Of a stretch of 5,389 nucleotides of DNA, positions 5,335 through 5,389 are shown piece after piece. Under the pieces are notes generated by a model that worked only from the letters and a program-made list of their open reading frames with translations, did no database searches and was not told the origin of the DNA. The translations under genes and the position numbers were made by a program. Numbering within the stretch: the stretch's first letter is position 1; each line of letters opens with the position of its first letter. Origin of the DNA: Pseudomonadota bacterium (GTDB lineage Bacteria > Pseudomonadota > Alphaproteobacteria > Rhizobiales > Devosiaceae); NCBI GenBank assembly GCA_023437755.1, contig JAEZFJ010000457.1:1-5389 (forward strand), written 5' to 3'.

Positions 5335-5389
5335 CTACTGGGAGACGTCCTCGCCGAAATGCTTCTCCGAAATCGCGGCATAGGTGCCG
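5335..5389 (-). CDS. amino acid ABC transporter substrate-binding protein, C-terminal tail (partial)
   Basis: Read on the minus strand from the window edge, 17 codons lead to TAG at 5335-5337 and give GTYAAISEKHFGEDVSQ. This is the typical end of family 3 periplasmic solute-binding proteins, usually of the form 'dGTyaxIxeKyFGxDvs'. Its place directly upstream of a YecS/YecC-type permease and ATPase supports the call. The body of the protein, with signal peptide and ligand-binding residues, is outside the window, so the amino acid bound cannot be judged. Confidence 0.75.
   Translation of the reverse strand, partial: GTYAAISEKHFGEDVSQ

Overview
The window is a GC-rich, densely packed piece of bacterial chromosome. 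Overlapping stop/start codons, strong GGAGG-type ribosome binding sites and the protein families suggest a proteobacterium, most likely an alphaproteobacterium of the Hyphomicrobiales type. That assignment is inference from style and gene content, as there is no rRNA or other marker gene here. No mobile element, CRISPR array, tRNA or rRNA was seen.

Left part (1-2725): the last 51 codons of a plus-strand gene that looks like a CoA-transferase beta subunit run head-on into a complete minus-strand operon of three genes. These are the two subunits of a 3-oxoacid CoA-transferase (scoA at 2012-2725, scoB at 1356-2012) and an acetyl-CoA acetyltransferase (187-1359). The genes overlap by 1 and 4 bases and each has a strong Shine-Dalgarno sequence. 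Together they would activate acetoacetate to acetoacetyl-CoA and cleave it to two acetyl-CoA, which is ketone-body/acetoacetate use and possibly polyhydroxybutyrate turnover.

Middle (2726-3838): an 81-base divergent control region separates scoA from a plus-strand one-piece PAS-LuxR regulator. It holds two neighbouring perfect inverted repeats (CAGAG-N2-CTCTG and GTCGTA-N4-TACGAC) that are good operator candidates, and a small hairpin beside the scoA ribosome binding site. The regulator (2807-3367) is the obvious candidate controller of the scoAB-thiolase operon. It is followed by a small DUF1801-family protein (3428-3838) of unknown role.

Right part (3840-5389): a minus-strand polar amino acid ABC importer in the order binding protein (only its last 17 codons are inside), permease, ATPase. 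Permease and ATPase resemble the cystine-type YecS/YecC (TcyL/TcyN) family. A strong hairpin between the binding-protein gene and the permease gene probably sets the unequal expression usual for such operons. The ATPase gene ends one base from the end of the convergent DUF1801 gene.

Overall this is well-understood metabolism and transport. I found no clear evidence of a wholly new system. The items most worth following are the regulator with its paired palindromes, the second CoA-transferase abutting the first, and the intra-operon hairpin.
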